The notes under the pieces are model-generated. The model saw nothing but the letters and a program-made list of their open reading frames with translations, had not been told where the DNA came from and did no database searches. Source: Methylobacteriaceae bacterium (lineage in GTDB: Bacteria > Pseudomonadota > Alphaproteobacteria > Rhizobiales > Beijerinckiaceae). Taken from it: DNA of 64,000 nucleotides. Every line of letters begins with the position of its first letter. Within the stretch, counting starts at the first letter, position 1. This document shows positions 1 to 8,130 of the stretch, in pieces. The stretch covers positions 62,001 through 126,000 of the forward strand of contig CANEZL010000009.1 of NCBI GenBank assembly GCA_947444195.1, given 5' to 3'. The translations under genes and the position numbers were made by a program.

Positions 1-704
1 TCCATGGCGGCGGCCCGCAGATCGGGAAGATGCTCGACCGGCTCGGCATCCAGTCCGAGTTCCGCGGCGGCCTGCGCGTCACCGACGAGGCCACCGTCGA
101 GGTGGTCGAGATGGTTCTGGCCGGCTCCATCAACAAGCAGATCGTCGGCTGGATCTCCGCCGAGGGCGGCCGGGCGATCGGCCTGTGCGGCAAGGACGGC
201 AACATGGTCCGCGCCAAGCGCGCCACGAAGACCATGATCGACCCCGAGACCGCCACCGAGCAGACCCTCGATCTCGGCCTCGTGGGCGAGCCCGAGCACG
301 TGGAGCGCGGCGTCCTCGACGCGGTGCTGAAGGCGGAGCTGATCCCGGTCCTGGCCCCCGTCGCCTACGGGGCGGACGGCCTGACCTACAACGTCAACGC
401 CGACACCTTCGCGGGCGCCATCGCCGGCAAGCTCAGGGCCAAGCGCCTGCTGCTGCTCACCGACGTGCCGGGCGTGCTCGACAAGGACAAGAACCTGATC
501 CCTGAACTGACGATCGAGGATTGCCGGCGCCTCATCGCCGACGGCACCATCACCGGCGGCATGATCCCGAAGATCGAGACCTGCATGTACGCCCTCGACC
601 AGGGCGTCGAGGCAGTGGTCATCCTCAACGGCAAGGTCAACCACGCCGTGCTGCTCGAACTCTTCACCGATTACGGCGCCGGCACCCTGATCCGCCGGGC
701 CTGA
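1..704 (+). CDS. argB: Acetylglutamate kinase, 5'-truncated by window edge
   Basis: ArgB phosphorylates N-acetyl-L-glutamate in the second step of arginine synthesis in the cytoplasm. The reading frame is open from base 3, and the first residues, [12 protein letters not shown], are the conserved glycine-rich start of the amino-acid kinase fold. Then follow the [10 protein letters not shown] segment, the [13 protein letters not shown] substrate/ATP region and a GGMIPKI motif near the C-terminus. About 233 residues are visible, so roughly 60-70 N-terminal residues lie outside the window. The start seen at base 30 is only an internal Met. The gene is followed after about 65 bp by a HAD hydrolase on the same strand. 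Confidence 0.97.
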   Translation, partial: HGGGPQIGKMLDRLGIQSEFRGGLRVTDEATVEVVEMVLAGSINKQIVGWISAEGGRAIGLCGKDGNMVRAKRATKTMIDPETATEQTLDLGLVGEPEHVERGVLDAVLKAELIPVLAPVAYGADGLTYNVNADTFAGAIAGKLRAKRLLLLTDVPGVLDKDKNLIPELTIEDCRRLIADGTITGGMIPKIETCMYALDQGVEAVVILNGKVNHAVLLELFTDYGAGTLIRRA

Positions 705-769
705 GCCGGGCCCCTTCCGCGTCCGGGCGCCCGCGGCGGCGCCCGGCGCACCTGTCACCCGAGCGAGAC

Positions 770-1501
770 GTGTACCTGCCCGATTCCTGCCATCTCACCA
801 CCGGCGAGACCCGCGGCTTCGGCCATGTGGACACCTGGGTGTTCGACCTCGACAACACCCTGTACCCGAGCGACGCGCGGGTCTGGCCGCAGGTGGACGA
901 GCGCATCACCCTCTACGTGATGCGCCTCTACGGGCTCGACGGCCTCTCGGCGCGCGCCCTGCAGAAATATTTCTACCACCGCTACGGCACCACCCTGAAG
1001 GCGCTGATGATCGAGGACGGGGTCGACCCGCACGACTTCCTCGACTTCGCCCACGACATCGACCACTCGGCGATCCGCCTCGACGCGGCGCTGGGCGACG
1101 CGATCGAGCGCCTGCCCGGGCGCAAGCTCATCCTCACCAACGGTTCGCGCCGCCACGCCGAGCGGGTGGCCGAGAAGCTCGGCATCCTCGGCCATTTCGA
1201 GGACGTGTTCGACATCGCCGCCGCCGATTTCGTGCCCAAGCCCGAGCGCGTGACCTACGAGCGCTTCCTCGACCGGCACGGGATCGATCCGGCCCGCGCG
1301 GTCCTGTTCGAGGACATCGCCCGCAACCTCGTGGTGCCGCACGATCTCGGCATGGCCACCGTGCTCGTGGTGCCGCGGATCGTCGATCCCTATCGGGAGG
1401 CCTTCGAGCAGGCGGCGGTGCAGGAAGCGCATATCGACCACATCACCGACGACCTCGCCGGCTTCCTGGAGACCTGCGTCCTGCCGGTGACGACGCCGTG
1501 A
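770..1501 (+). CDS. HAD-family pyrimidine 5'-nucleotidase-like hydrolase
   Basis: This is a HAD-superfamily phosphatase resembling the Sdt1/PPA1-type pyrimidine 5'-nucleotidases, which dephosphorylate UMP/CMP. Motif I is VFDLDNTLYP (residues about 23-32), motif II is ILTNGS, the conserved Lys lies in DFVPKPE, and the motif III acid lies in LFEDIARN. I chose the GTG at 770, about 20 residues before motif I, because the frame upstream only reads through the end of argB. The protein is about 243 aa. Its stop overlaps the GTG of the next gene (GTGA, 1498-1501), which suggests translational coupling. The substrate is inferred from family only. Confidence 0.85.
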   Translation: MYLPDSCHLTTGETRGFGHVDTWVFDLDNTLYPSDARVWPQVDERITLYVMRLYGLDGLSARALQKYFYHRYGTTLKALMIEDGVDPHDFLDFAHDIDHSAIRLDAALGDAIERLPGRKLILTNGSRRHAERVAEKLGILGHFEDVFDIAAADFVPKPERVTYERFLDRHGIDPARAVLFEDIARNLVVPHDLGMATVLVVPRIVDPYREAFEQAAVQEAHIDHITDDLAGFLETCVLPVTTP

Positions 1502-1926
1502 GCACCGAGCCCGACACCGCCGTGCTCGCCGCTGCCAAGGCGCCGAGCTTGGCCGAGATCGAGGCGCTGGCGGACGCCGCCTTCGCGGGCCTGCCGGAGG
1601 AATTCCGCGCGCTCTGCGCGGGGGTGCGCATCATCGTGGACGATTTCCCCGACGAGGAAACGCTGACGGAGATGGACTGCGAGTCCGAGTTCGACCTGCT
1701 CGGGCTCTTCCGCGGGATCGGGCTGGCCCAGTCCGGCGAGATGGTCACCGGGCAGATGCCGAACGCGGTCTGGCTCTACCGCCGACCGCTCCTCGACTAC
1801 TGGGCCGAGCACGACGAGACGCTGGGCCACCTCGTCGCCCACGTGCTGATCCACGAGATCGGCCACCATGTCGGCCTGTCGGACGACGACATGGCGCGGA
1901 TCGAGGCGGCGGCGGAGATCGGTTGA
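1498..1926 (+). CDS. Zincin-like metallopeptidase family protein
   Basis: This 142-aa protein belongs to the small zincin-like family (formerly DUF1025). The metal-binding HExxH motif is HEIGHH, in LIHEIGHHVGLSDDDMARIE near the C-terminus, as is usual for the family. A DEETLTEM segment and a GLFRGIG turn precede it. The start is a GTG overlapping the upstream stop by 4 bp. There is no signal peptide, so it is probably cytoplasmic. Substrates of this family are unknown. It ends 9 bp from the convergent stop of the next gene, with no room for a terminator. Confidence 0.85.
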   Translation: MSTEPDTAVLAAAKAPSLAEIEALADAAFAGLPEEFRALCAGVRIIVDDFPDEETLTEMDCESEFDLLGLFRGIGLAQSGEMVTGQMPNAVWLYRRPLLDYWAEHDETLGHLVAHVLIHEIGHHVGLSDDDMARIEAAAEIG

Positions 1927-1935
1927 GCCGGGGGG

Positions 1936-3174
1936 TCAGCCGCTCCCGTCCTCGCGGATGCGCCGCAGGCGGCTGATCTTGGGGCGGCTCGTGCGGAACT
2001 GGCCGCGCTCGATCGCCACGAAGACGAGGATCGTCATCGCGATCGCGGTGAGCCACCAGACCACGGTGAGCCCGACGCCGATGCAGGCCACCGTGAAGGC
2101 GGTGGCGAAGGCTGCCATCGCCCCGGGGACCAGGAGCGGGCCGTCGCGGCCGGCCCGCTGCACCGACGCGTAGAGGGCGAAGGCGGCGGCGAAGGCGCCG
2201 ACGATGCCGAGCTCGTACCAGAACTCGAACAGGGCCGTGGTCGGCGCGTTCATCGGCACGAGGCCCACGAAGCGGCCGCGCAGCGCCGTCTCGAAGCCGT
2301 GGCCGGTGATCAGCCGCACCGGCTCCATGGTGACCACCTTCTGCCAGCTCTTGAGGGAGAGCACCCCCGGCGCCAGGGGGCCGAACAGCGCCGCGCCGAC
2401 CGGGCGCGCGACGAAGGGCAGGAGGGGCGCCGCGACGAGGAGGGCCGCGGCGATCCCCGCGGTGAGCCGGGTGCCGAGCCGGGGTCGGAAGCTCGTCACC
2501 GCGAAGGCGACGGCGCCCACCGCGAGCGCCAGGATCTGCGTGAGGTTCGGCGAGACGCCGAGGGCCAAAGCCACCAGCAGCGCCACCGCGAGCGCCTCCC
2601 GGTCGCGGCGGCGCGAGCGCAGCCAGGCCACCGCCGGCCAGACCAGCAGGGTGATGAGGATCAGCCCGCGGTCGAGGGCGCCGTCGTCCTCGCCGCCGTC
2701 GCGCACCAGGGTGTCGCCGAACAGGCCGAGCATGATCGCCACGATGGACGCGGCGGTGATCCCGAGGGGCAGGAGGTAGAGGTTGGCCGAGCGCATCCGG
2801 TCGGGCAGGGCGAAGTAGCCGAGCAGCGTCAGGCCGATCACCGCCGCGAGGTTGGCGAGGCGCTCGGCCGCCGCCGACAGGAACGGCGTCCAGGCCAGCG
2901 AGAGGGCCGACCACGCCACCACGAGCATGCCCGCGAGGAAGGCGGGGGAGCGCAGGAGGCGGAACGCGCCGGGCCGCACCGCCCGCTGCCGGTTGTCGAT
3001 GGCGCTCGCGATCACCAGGAGCACGACGGCGATGGGCGCGATGATGACCGAGGCGCGGCGGGCCACCTGGGCCACCACCGGCACCACCACGAACAGGCTG
3101 AAGAAGCCGACGCGCCGCAGCAGAGCCGCCGCATCGAGCGCCGGATCGACAGTCGGGTGGGACGCGCGCGGCAT
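1936..3174 (-). CDS. O-antigen ligase / Wzy-type polysaccharide polymerase-like membrane protein
   Basis: The 412-aa integral membrane protein has about ten hydrophobic segments and resembles the O-antigen ligase/polymerase (Wzy_C) superfamily, which joins or polymerises surface glycans at the periplasmic face of the inner membrane. The LAWTPF motif near residue 90 and the loop between the later helices, with its conserved ITGHGFETALRGR, are typical. The ATG at 3174 is followed by a short polar N-terminus and the first helix. No glycan operon surrounds it, so it may be a stand-alone exopolysaccharide polymerase. The exact substrate is not predictable. Confidence 0.75.
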   Translation of the reverse strand: MPRASHPTVDPALDAAALLRRVGFFSLFVVVPVVAQVARRASVIIAPIAVVLLVIASAIDNRQRAVRPGAFRLLRSPAFLAGMLVVAWSALSLAWTPFLSAAAERLANLAAVIGLTLLGYFALPDRMRSANLYLLPLGITAASIVAIMLGLFGDTLVRDGGEDDGALDRGLILITLLVWPAVAWLRSRRRDREALAVALLVALALGVSPNLTQILALAVGAVAFAVTSFRPRLGTRLTAGIAAALLVAAPLLPFVARPVGAALFGPLAPGVLSLKSWQKVVTMEPVRLITGHGFETALRGRFVGLVPMNAPTTALFEFWYELGIVGAFAAAFALYASVQRAGRDGPLLVPGAMAAFATAFTVACIGVGLTVVWWLTAIAMTILVFVAIERGQFRTSRPKISRLRRIREDGSG

Positions 3175-3267
3175 GGGGCGACTCTGGCAGCCGGCCCGGC
3201 GCGATCACGCTCGTCGCATGGGCCCGCCTTCCTCCCTAGTGCAAGGACCGGGCGAGAGGCTGTAGAC

Positions 3268-3284
3268 GGCCGGTCACACCGGCC
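3268..3284 (-). terminator. Possible terminator hairpin after the DUF2937 gene
   Basis: A perfect 7-bp stem (GGCCGGT/ACCGGCC) with a 3-nt loop lies 37 bp beyond the stop of the DUF2937 gene and 94 bp before the start of the ligase-like gene. It has no T-run, so it is at best a weak intrinsic terminator. Confidence 0.35.
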
Positions 3285-3320
3285 GGCCGCGATGCGCTGC
3301 AAAACGGGGCCGGACCGAGG

Positions 3321-3848
3321 TCAGACCGGGGTGGCCTCGGGCGCCGGCCGGCGGCGGCGATCGGCGCGGCGGCCGAGATCGGTCAGGAGGCGCCAGCCGC
3401 CCCAGCTCGCCAGGAAGCCGAGGAAGCCGGCGACCACGCCGTCCGCCGTCGTCGGCACGGCGGGCTGGTAGTCGCGGTAGGTCGCCCGCGCGAGGCCGGG
3501 ATCGGGATCGCGGAGCACGGCGAACAGACGCCCGAGGGGGCTGGTCGCCGAGGCCAGGGCCTGCTGCTGGGCGCTCAGCGCGGCGAGGCGCTCGATGTCG
3601 CCGCGGGCGGCCTCGCCGCGCCGCGCCACGAGCTGGTCCGGGTTGCCGCGCAGCCGCTCCACCGCGCCGTCCCGGGTGGTGCCCGAGGCCCGGGCATCGG
3701 CCTCCAGGCCCGCGATCTGCCGGCGCAGCTCGTCCACGGCGCCGCCGAGCCGCTGGGCGTATTGCTGGGCGAATTCCGGCCCCTGCGCCGCGACGGTACC
3801 CCCGAGGAGGCCGAGGGCGAGGCCGAGGGTGCGGAACACGCGGAACAC
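3321..3848 (-). CDS. DUF2937 family membrane protein
   Basis: The 175-aa protein matches the DUF2937 family pattern. It has an N-terminal hydrophobic signal/anchor (residues 5-22), a long helical, probably periplasmic, coiled-coil stretch beginning PEFAQQYAQRLGGAVDELRRQ, and a C-terminal membrane helix (about 135-155). The start is GTG at 3848, with a good GGAGG five bases upstream. The family is widespread in alphaproteobacteria and has no established function. It stands alone between convergently and co-directionally placed neighbours. Confidence 0.8.
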   Translation of the reverse strand: MFRVFRTLGLALGLLGGTVAAQGPEFAQQYAQRLGGAVDELRRQIAGLEADARASGTTRDGAVERLRGNPDQLVARRGEAARGDIERLAALSAQQQALASATSPLGRLFAVLRDPDPGLARATYRDYQPAVPTTADGVVAGFLGFLASWGGWRLLTDLGRRADRRRRPAPEATPV

Positions 3849-3918
3849 GACGGCCTCCGGAACGGTGTGCGATGGCTCGGAGCGTTAAGGCCCGGACGCG
3901 GGCCCGGTTCCGGCGCTC

Positions 3919-4923
3919 TCAGGCGGGCAGGGTGAGGAGGCCGGCCTGCCCGTCCGCGCAGCCGAAGGCGAGGCGCCCGCCCGTCCGGTCCCAGGCCAGA
4001 GCCGTCACGGCGCTGCCCTTCACGGCGGGGCGCACCAGCAGCTCGGCGGCGTCGGTGAAGCGGACGAGGAGGATGCAGCCGTCCTCGTAGCCCATGGCGA
4101 GGACCGGCGCCTTCGGGTGGAAGCGGACCTGGGACACCCGCGCCGGCCGCACGCCGCACTCCCGCGGGGCCTTGCCGGTCGGTCCCTCCTTCGAATCGAA
4201 GGGCCAGATGATCGAGGCCTCGGCCCCGCTGGTGGCGAGCCACTTGCCGTCCGCCGACCAGGAGAGCGAGCGCACCTTGGCCGGGTAGCCCGACATCCGC
4301 ATGTGCCCGCGGTCGGGCTGGAGGCGCCAGCCGTGCAGGGCGTTCTCCTGCATGGTCGAGACCACGAAGCGCCCGTCCGGGGACCACGTCACGTCGAGAT
4401 GCGAGCCCTTCCACGAGACCATCTCGGGCGCGCCCTCGTGGTTCGGGTACCAGAGGCTGACGCCGTTGTAGTGCGCCACGGCGAGCCGGTAGCCCTTCGG
4501 GGCGAAGGCGAGGCCGCGGGCGGTGGTGGGCGCTTCCAGGGTGCGCTCCCGGCCCTTGGCATCGCGGCAGGATACGTGTCGTCCGGCGGAGAAGGCGAAG
4601 CCGCCATCCGAGTGGAGCGCGAGGGCGTCGATCCAGGCGCCGCCCTTGGCCGCGGCGATCTCCGCGAGGGTGCCGTCGGCGCGGATCTCGACCACGCGCC
4701 CGTCGTCGCCGCCGGTGACGAGGCGCTGTCCGTCGACGGCGGCGCAGAGGATCGCGCCGTCCGGATGGGCCGGCGCCCGCGCGCCCTCCGCGTCCGGCCC
4801 GAGCAGCACGCTGCCGTCGCCGAGCGCCAGGGCGAGGCGCTCGCCGAGCCAGTGGGCGGCGCTCACATGCGCGCCCGCCGCGATCGGCGCGACGTGGCTC
4901 GTGAGGGAGGCGGAGGTGGTCAT
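3919..4923 (-). CDS. WD40 repeat beta-propeller protein
   Basis: This 334-aa protein is made of WD40-like blades. Visible repeats include LALGDGSVLL, VTGGDDGRVVEI, VTWSPDGRFVVST, LSWSADGKWLATSG and LAWDRTGGRLAFGCADG, enough for a seven-bladed propeller. There is no signal peptide, so it is probably a cytoplasmic scaffold. The ATG at 4923 overlaps the stop of the upstream DUF1275 gene by 4 bp (ATGA), which also fixes the start. In related bacteria this type of WD40 protein often neighbours a CobW-type GTPase gene; none is seen here. The function is unknown. Confidence 0.82.
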   Translation of the reverse strand: MTTSASLTSHVAPIAAGAHVSAAHWLGERLALALGDGSVLLGPDAEGARAPAHPDGAILCAAVDGQRLVTGGDDGRVVEIRADGTLAEIAAAKGGAWIDALALHSDGGFAFSAGRHVSCRDAKGRERTLEAPTTARGLAFAPKGYRLAVAHYNGVSLWYPNHEGAPEMVSWKGSHLDVTWSPDGRFVVSTMQENALHGWRLQPDRGHMRMSGYPAKVRSLSWSADGKWLATSGAEASIIWPFDSKEGPTGKAPRECGVRPARVSQVRFHPKAPVLAMGYEDGCILLVRFTDAAELLVRPAVKGSAVTALAWDRTGGRLAFGCADGQAGLLTLPA

Positions 4924-5591
4924 GGGCGCAGATCCTCGACGGTGGGGCGGTTTCGCGCGGCGAGCAGGCCCGCGACGACCGCGAGGGTGCCGGCGGCGAG
5001 CGCCGGCGCCAGGAGGGCGTAGAGTCCGTAGCGCCCGTAGGCCAGCGTGCCCAGATAGGCCCCGACGAGGAGCGCGCCCCACACGGCGGCGTCCCCGAGC
5101 CAGCCGAGGCGGGGCCCGCGGCCCGTGAAGGCCTCGGCGATCTTCTGGGCGAGGCTGAACAGGGCGCCGGTGACGAAGGTGGTGCCGGCCCGGAAGCCCT
5201 TCACCTGCGCGAGCACCGCGTTCTGCGCGCCCATCGCCATGGCCATGAAGAAGGCGGCGAGCCCGAGTTCCGGGGTCGGCAGGCCGAGCGCCAGGGCGGC
5301 GGCGATCAGCAGCGTCTCGTAGGCCAGCACCACCGGGGTCGCCCAGCGCTGGGGCACCACCATGGAGAGGCCGCTGCCGAGGGTGGCGCCGACGAGGAAG
5401 CCGAACACTAGGAGGATCGGCAGCAGGGCGTGCCGGATCTCCCCGTGGGCGAGGCTGACCGAGAGCTGCGTGCTGTTGCCGCTCATGAACGAGGTGTAGA
5501 GGCCGCCGAGCCGCACGAAGCCGAGGGCGTCGACGTAGCCGGCGAGCGCGGTGAGCGCGAGGCCGGTGCCCAACTGCCAGGTACGGTTCAC
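4920..5591 (-). CDS. YoaK/DUF1275 family membrane protein
   Basis: The 223-aa protein has six hydrophobic segments and the family signature GYVDALGFVRLGGLYTSFMSGN near the N-terminus, followed by GAQNAV and the TFVTGAL motif. DUF1275 (YoaK) proteins are small inner-membrane proteins thought to be transporter-like, with no proven substrate. The start is GTG at 5591. It overlaps the WD40 gene by 4 bp, so the two are probably co-expressed. The 207 bp upstream hold the divergent promoter region shared with the response-regulator gene. Confidence 0.88.
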   Translation of the reverse strand: MNRTWQLGTGLALTALAGYVDALGFVRLGGLYTSFMSGNSTQLSVSLAHGEIRHALLPILLVFGFLVGATLGSGLSMVVPQRWATPVVLAYETLLIAAALALGLPTPELGLAAFFMAMAMGAQNAVLAQVKGFRAGTTFVTGALFSLAQKIAEAFTGRGPRLGWLGDAAVWGALLVGAYLGTLAYGRYGLYALLAPALAAGTLAVVAGLLAARNRPTVEDLRP

Positions 5592-5798
5592 GAAACCCGC
5601 CCCGCCGTCGAGGCCGGTAACGCGTCGTTAACCATTTGCGGCGCTCCGTTCACCGGCGGGCGGACAGGGTTAAGGGTCCGCTCACCAAACCCGAGCAATT
5701 CGATGCATCGACGGCGAACGCCGGCGCGCAGGACCCCGTTGGTCCGGCGATCCGGTGGGGGGACGGCGTCCCCGAGCCGGGTGAGTAGGAGTTGCGTC

Positions 5799-6227
5799 AT
5801 GATCCCCTTCGCCAGCACCGCGCTCGCACTGACCGCCTATCTCGATCACGGCGCCTCCACGGTCCTCGTGGTCGAGGACGAGCCCGTGGTCTGCGAACTC
5901 GCCGCCGAGGCCCTGCTCGAAGAGGGCTACCGCGTTCTGACCGCGGCCGATGCCTGGGAGGCGGAGGAGATTCTCGCCCGCGAGAGCGTCGACCTGCTCT
6001 TCACCGATATCGATCTCGCCCGCAACACGAACGGCATCGCCCTCGCGCGTCAGGCCCGCTGCCAGTGCCCCGACCTGCCGGTGGTCTACACCTCCGGCGG
6101 CCGGGCGGAGCTTTCCAGCGGCGAGGCCGTTTCGCACTCGGTCTTCGTGCCGAAGCCCTACCGCCCGAGCCAGCTCGTGGCGCTCACCAACGGCATCCTG
6201 CGCAGCAGCCAGCCGCACCACGCCTGA
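5799..6227 (+). CDS. Single-domain response regulator (CheY-like receiver)
   Basis: The 142-aa protein is a receiver domain with no output domain. The acidic pocket is E26-D27 in VLVVEDEPVV, the phospho-acceptor is D70 in LLFTDIDLA, the conserved Thr/Ser position is YTSGG and the Lys is in VPKPY. A roughly 20-residue N-terminal extension precedes the domain. The start is ATG 5799 with AGGAG about eight bases upstream. No histidine kinase is adjacent, so it is an orphan; receivers of this subtype (VVEDEPVVCELAAE) are abundant in Methylobacterium and may work in phosphorelays or general stress signalling. Confidence 0.9.
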   Translation: MIPFASTALALTAYLDHGASTVLVVEDEPVVCELAAEALLEEGYRVLTAADAWEAEEILARESVDLLFTDIDLARNTNGIALARQARCQCPDLPVVYTSGGRAELSSGEAVSHSVFVPKPYRPSQLVALTNGILRSSQPHHA

Positions 6228-6250
6228 TCCGACCAGCCAGAGACCTGCCC

Positions 6251-6637
6251 ATGGCCCGCCTTGCCCGCTTCCTCGCCCCGCTGACCCTGGCCCTGGGCCT
6301 CGCCGCCGGCACGGCACAGGCCTGCGACGTCGCGGGCGCCAAGATCGAGGAGCAGATCGCCGCCAAGAGCGAGCTGAAGGAAGGCGCCAACCAGCAGGCG
6401 CTGCGCGACCTGCGCACCCTGCGCGACGCCGCGATCGTGCTGGAAGCCTACAAGTACGGGCCGGAATGCGAGCGCCTGCTCGCCATCGTGAAGACCCTCG
6501 CCGCCGACCCCGAGAAGGCGATCGAGCAGAGCGGCGACACCGACGAGGACAAGGCGGAGAGCATCGCCGAGGCGCGCAAGCCCCGCGGTCCCCGCGGGGA
6601 GAAGCTCGACGCGCCGGGCGAGGCGAAGCCGCGCTGA
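6251..6637 (+). CDS. Small secreted protein of unknown function
   Basis: The 128-aa protein begins with a clear signal peptide (MARLARFLAPLTLALGLAAGTAQA, cleavage near residue 24). A mature helical region with two cysteines follows (one in QACDV, one in PECERL), then a charged, disordered tail rich in Lys/Glu/Pro. I do not recognise a family. It starts 23 bp after the response regulator and could be co-transcribed. It is probably periplasmic, with the paired cysteines possibly forming a disulfide. Confidence 0.75.
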   Translation: MARLARFLAPLTLALGLAAGTAQACDVAGAKIEEQIAAKSELKEGANQQALRDLRTLRDAAIVLEAYKYGPECERLLAIVKTLAADPEKAIEQSGDTDEDKAESIAEARKPRGPRGEKLDAPGEAKPR

Positions 6638-6689
6638 CCGCCGGATAGAGCCCCGGACCCCGCGCGGCGATTCCCCTCGGCGGCCCCGG

Positions 6690-6737
6690 GGGAGGATGCG
6701 GAGCCTGTTCCCAAATCATCCACCGGAGCCGGTATCA
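6690..6737 (-). repeat. Family-B intergenic repeat, divergent copy
   Basis: Read on the minus strand, this begins TGATACCGGCTCCGGTGGAT and runs to GATTTGGGAAC. It shares the TGATACC head and the GATTTGGG segment with the two better copies at 8076-8130 and 63942-64000. Its first triplet is the stop codon of the DUF2939 gene. It carries a short ACCGG/CCGGT hairpin. Confidence 0.5.
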
Positions 6738-7382
6738 CTCCGGAGTGGGGCCCTCGCCAGTCCCCTTGCGCTCGCCCTGCTGGGCCCGGGCCAGGGTCTT
6801 GCTGAGGCCCGCGGCCATGCGCTGGCGCAGGATCTCGGTGACCTCGATGTCGATGAGCCGCCAGGTCCAGCCGCGCAGGCGCAGGCGGATGCGGGTCTGC
6901 ATGGCCCGCGGCGCCTCCGGCGGCACGTGGATCACCACGGTGCGGAAGCCGCGCATCTCCGAGGTCAGGTAATAGGGCAGGAGACGCCCGATCCGGTCGA
7001 TGCCGAGGCCCGAATCCGGCTGTCCCGAGGGCCGGGCGAGCTTCATGCGCTGCGGCCAGCCGTCGTCGAGGAGGTCGATCACGGTCTCCGGCGTCACCAT
7101 CGTCTCGGCGAGGGCGAGGCCGAGGCCGACCGCGGCCTCGCCGAGCTGCTGGCGCTCGCGGGGCTCCAGGGCGGGGTTGCTCTCCGCCGCCGCCCGCACC
7201 GCCGCCGTGGTCTGGCGCACCAGCGACAGGCGCAGGGTCCGGAAGTTCACGTGCCGCTCCACGTAGGCGACGTCGTGCGCGCGCACGGCGCGGGAGAGGT
7301 CGTAGAGCGCCCAGAACGGGGTCAGGGTGAACAGGAGCCAGCCGAGGGCCACGGCGACGGGAACGGCGAGCCAGCGCATCAT
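6735..7382 (-). CDS. DUF2939 family protein
   Basis: The 215-aa protein has one N-terminal membrane anchor (residues 4-24). The family pattern follows: ALYDLSRAVRAHDVAYVERHVNFRTLRLSL, then a long domain ending LRLRGWTWRLIDIEV. DUF2939 proteins are anchored periplasmic proteins of unknown role. The start is ATG 7382, with a tandem Met. The stop TGA lies at the edge of a repeat (TGATACC). A region of low complexity ends the protein. Confidence 0.82.
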   Translation of the reverse strand: MMRWLAVPVAVALGWLLFTLTPFWALYDLSRAVRAHDVAYVERHVNFRTLRLSLVRQTTAAVRAAAESNPALEPRERQQLGEAAVGLGLALAETMVTPETVIDLLDDGWPQRMKLARPSGQPDSGLGIDRIGRLLPYYLTSEMRGFRTVVIHVPPEAPRAMQTRIRLRLRGWTWRLIDIEVTEILRQRMAAGLSKTLARAQQGERKGTGEGPTPE

Positions 7383-7410
7383 GATGCGTGTCGAACGCGC
7401 GCGCGCGCCC

Positions 7411-7950
7411 TCACGCCGTGCGTGACCATGTCGCGAGGGGGGCGAAGGCCTCCACCACGGCCTGATAGATCGGCCGCTTGAACGGCACGATCAGCCCCGG
7501 CAACGCGTCGAAATCGGCCCAGCGCCAGGCATCGAACTCGGGCTTGTGCGCGCCGCCGCCGGGCTGGAGCACGTCGATCTCCGCATCCGTGCCGAGGAAG
7601 CCGAAGGCGAACCATTTCTGCGTCTGGCCGCGGTAGCGCCCCTGCCAGGAGCGCTTCACCGCGTCCGCGGGCAGATCGTAGGAGAGCCAGTCCGGCATTT
7701 GGCCGAGGGGGCGCAGGCTGGAGGGAGCCACCCCCGTCTCCTCGTAGAGCTCGCGCACGGCGGCCGCCTCCGGCACCTCGCCCGCGTCGATGCCGCCCTG
7801 CGGCATCTGCCAGGCGCCGCCGTCCGGGCCGTCCTGGTCCACGTCCTTGCGCCGCCCCACGAAGACGCGGCCCTCGGCGCTGATGAGCGCCACGCCCACG
7901 CAGGGGCGATAGGGCAGGGACTGTTCGCGGAGGGCGGAGAGTTCGGTCAT
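7411..7950 (-). CDS. rppH: RNA pyrophosphohydrolase (Nudix)
   Basis: RppH removes pyrophosphate from the 5' end of mRNA and so starts decay by RNase E. The Nudix box is GGIDAGEVPEAAAVRELYEETG (about residues 53-74), which fits GX5EX7REUXEEXG. The RppH-type preceding motif is PDGGAWQMPQGG, and the C-terminal part has FDAWRWADFDALPGLIVPFKR. The ATG at 7950 gives 179 aa, close to the family's usual 160-175. In Hyphomicrobiales rppH typically follows ctpA and the divergent polysaccharide deacetylase, as it does here. Confidence 0.93.
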   Translation of the reverse strand: MTELSALREQSLPYRPCVGVALISAEGRVFVGRRKDVDQDGPDGGAWQMPQGGIDAGEVPEAAAVRELYEETGVAPSSLRPLGQMPDWLSYDLPADAVKRSWQGRYRGQTQKWFAFGFLGTDAEIDVLQPGGGAHKPEFDAWRWADFDALPGLIVPFKRPIYQAVVEAFAPLATWSRTA

Positions 7951-8075
7951 CGCGCGGGGACCATAGGGAGGGAGCCGCCCGCGGGCAACGCTTGCCGCGG
8001 CTACCGATCCCGGCGCTTGTCGATACGATCTCCGCTCGATCGAAGCGGGGGTCGTATCGACGGAGCCCGCGCGGC

Positions 8076-8130
8076 GCCTGAGCGAAGCCCGGATCCGCCA
8101 TCCCAAAGGGATCGATCGGATCTGGTATCA
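8076..8130 (-). repeat. Family-B palindromic repeat (good copy 1)
   Basis: This 55-bp element on the minus strand starts TGATACCAGATCCG and contains nested hairpins: an inner ATCCC-tttg-GGGAT type stem and an outer CAGATCCG/CGGATCCG-type stem with one G-T pair. The copy at 63942-64000 differs at about six positions, and some changes restore pairing there (AAATCCG with CGGATTT). The first triplet is the stop codon of the deacetylase gene. Confidence 0.8.
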
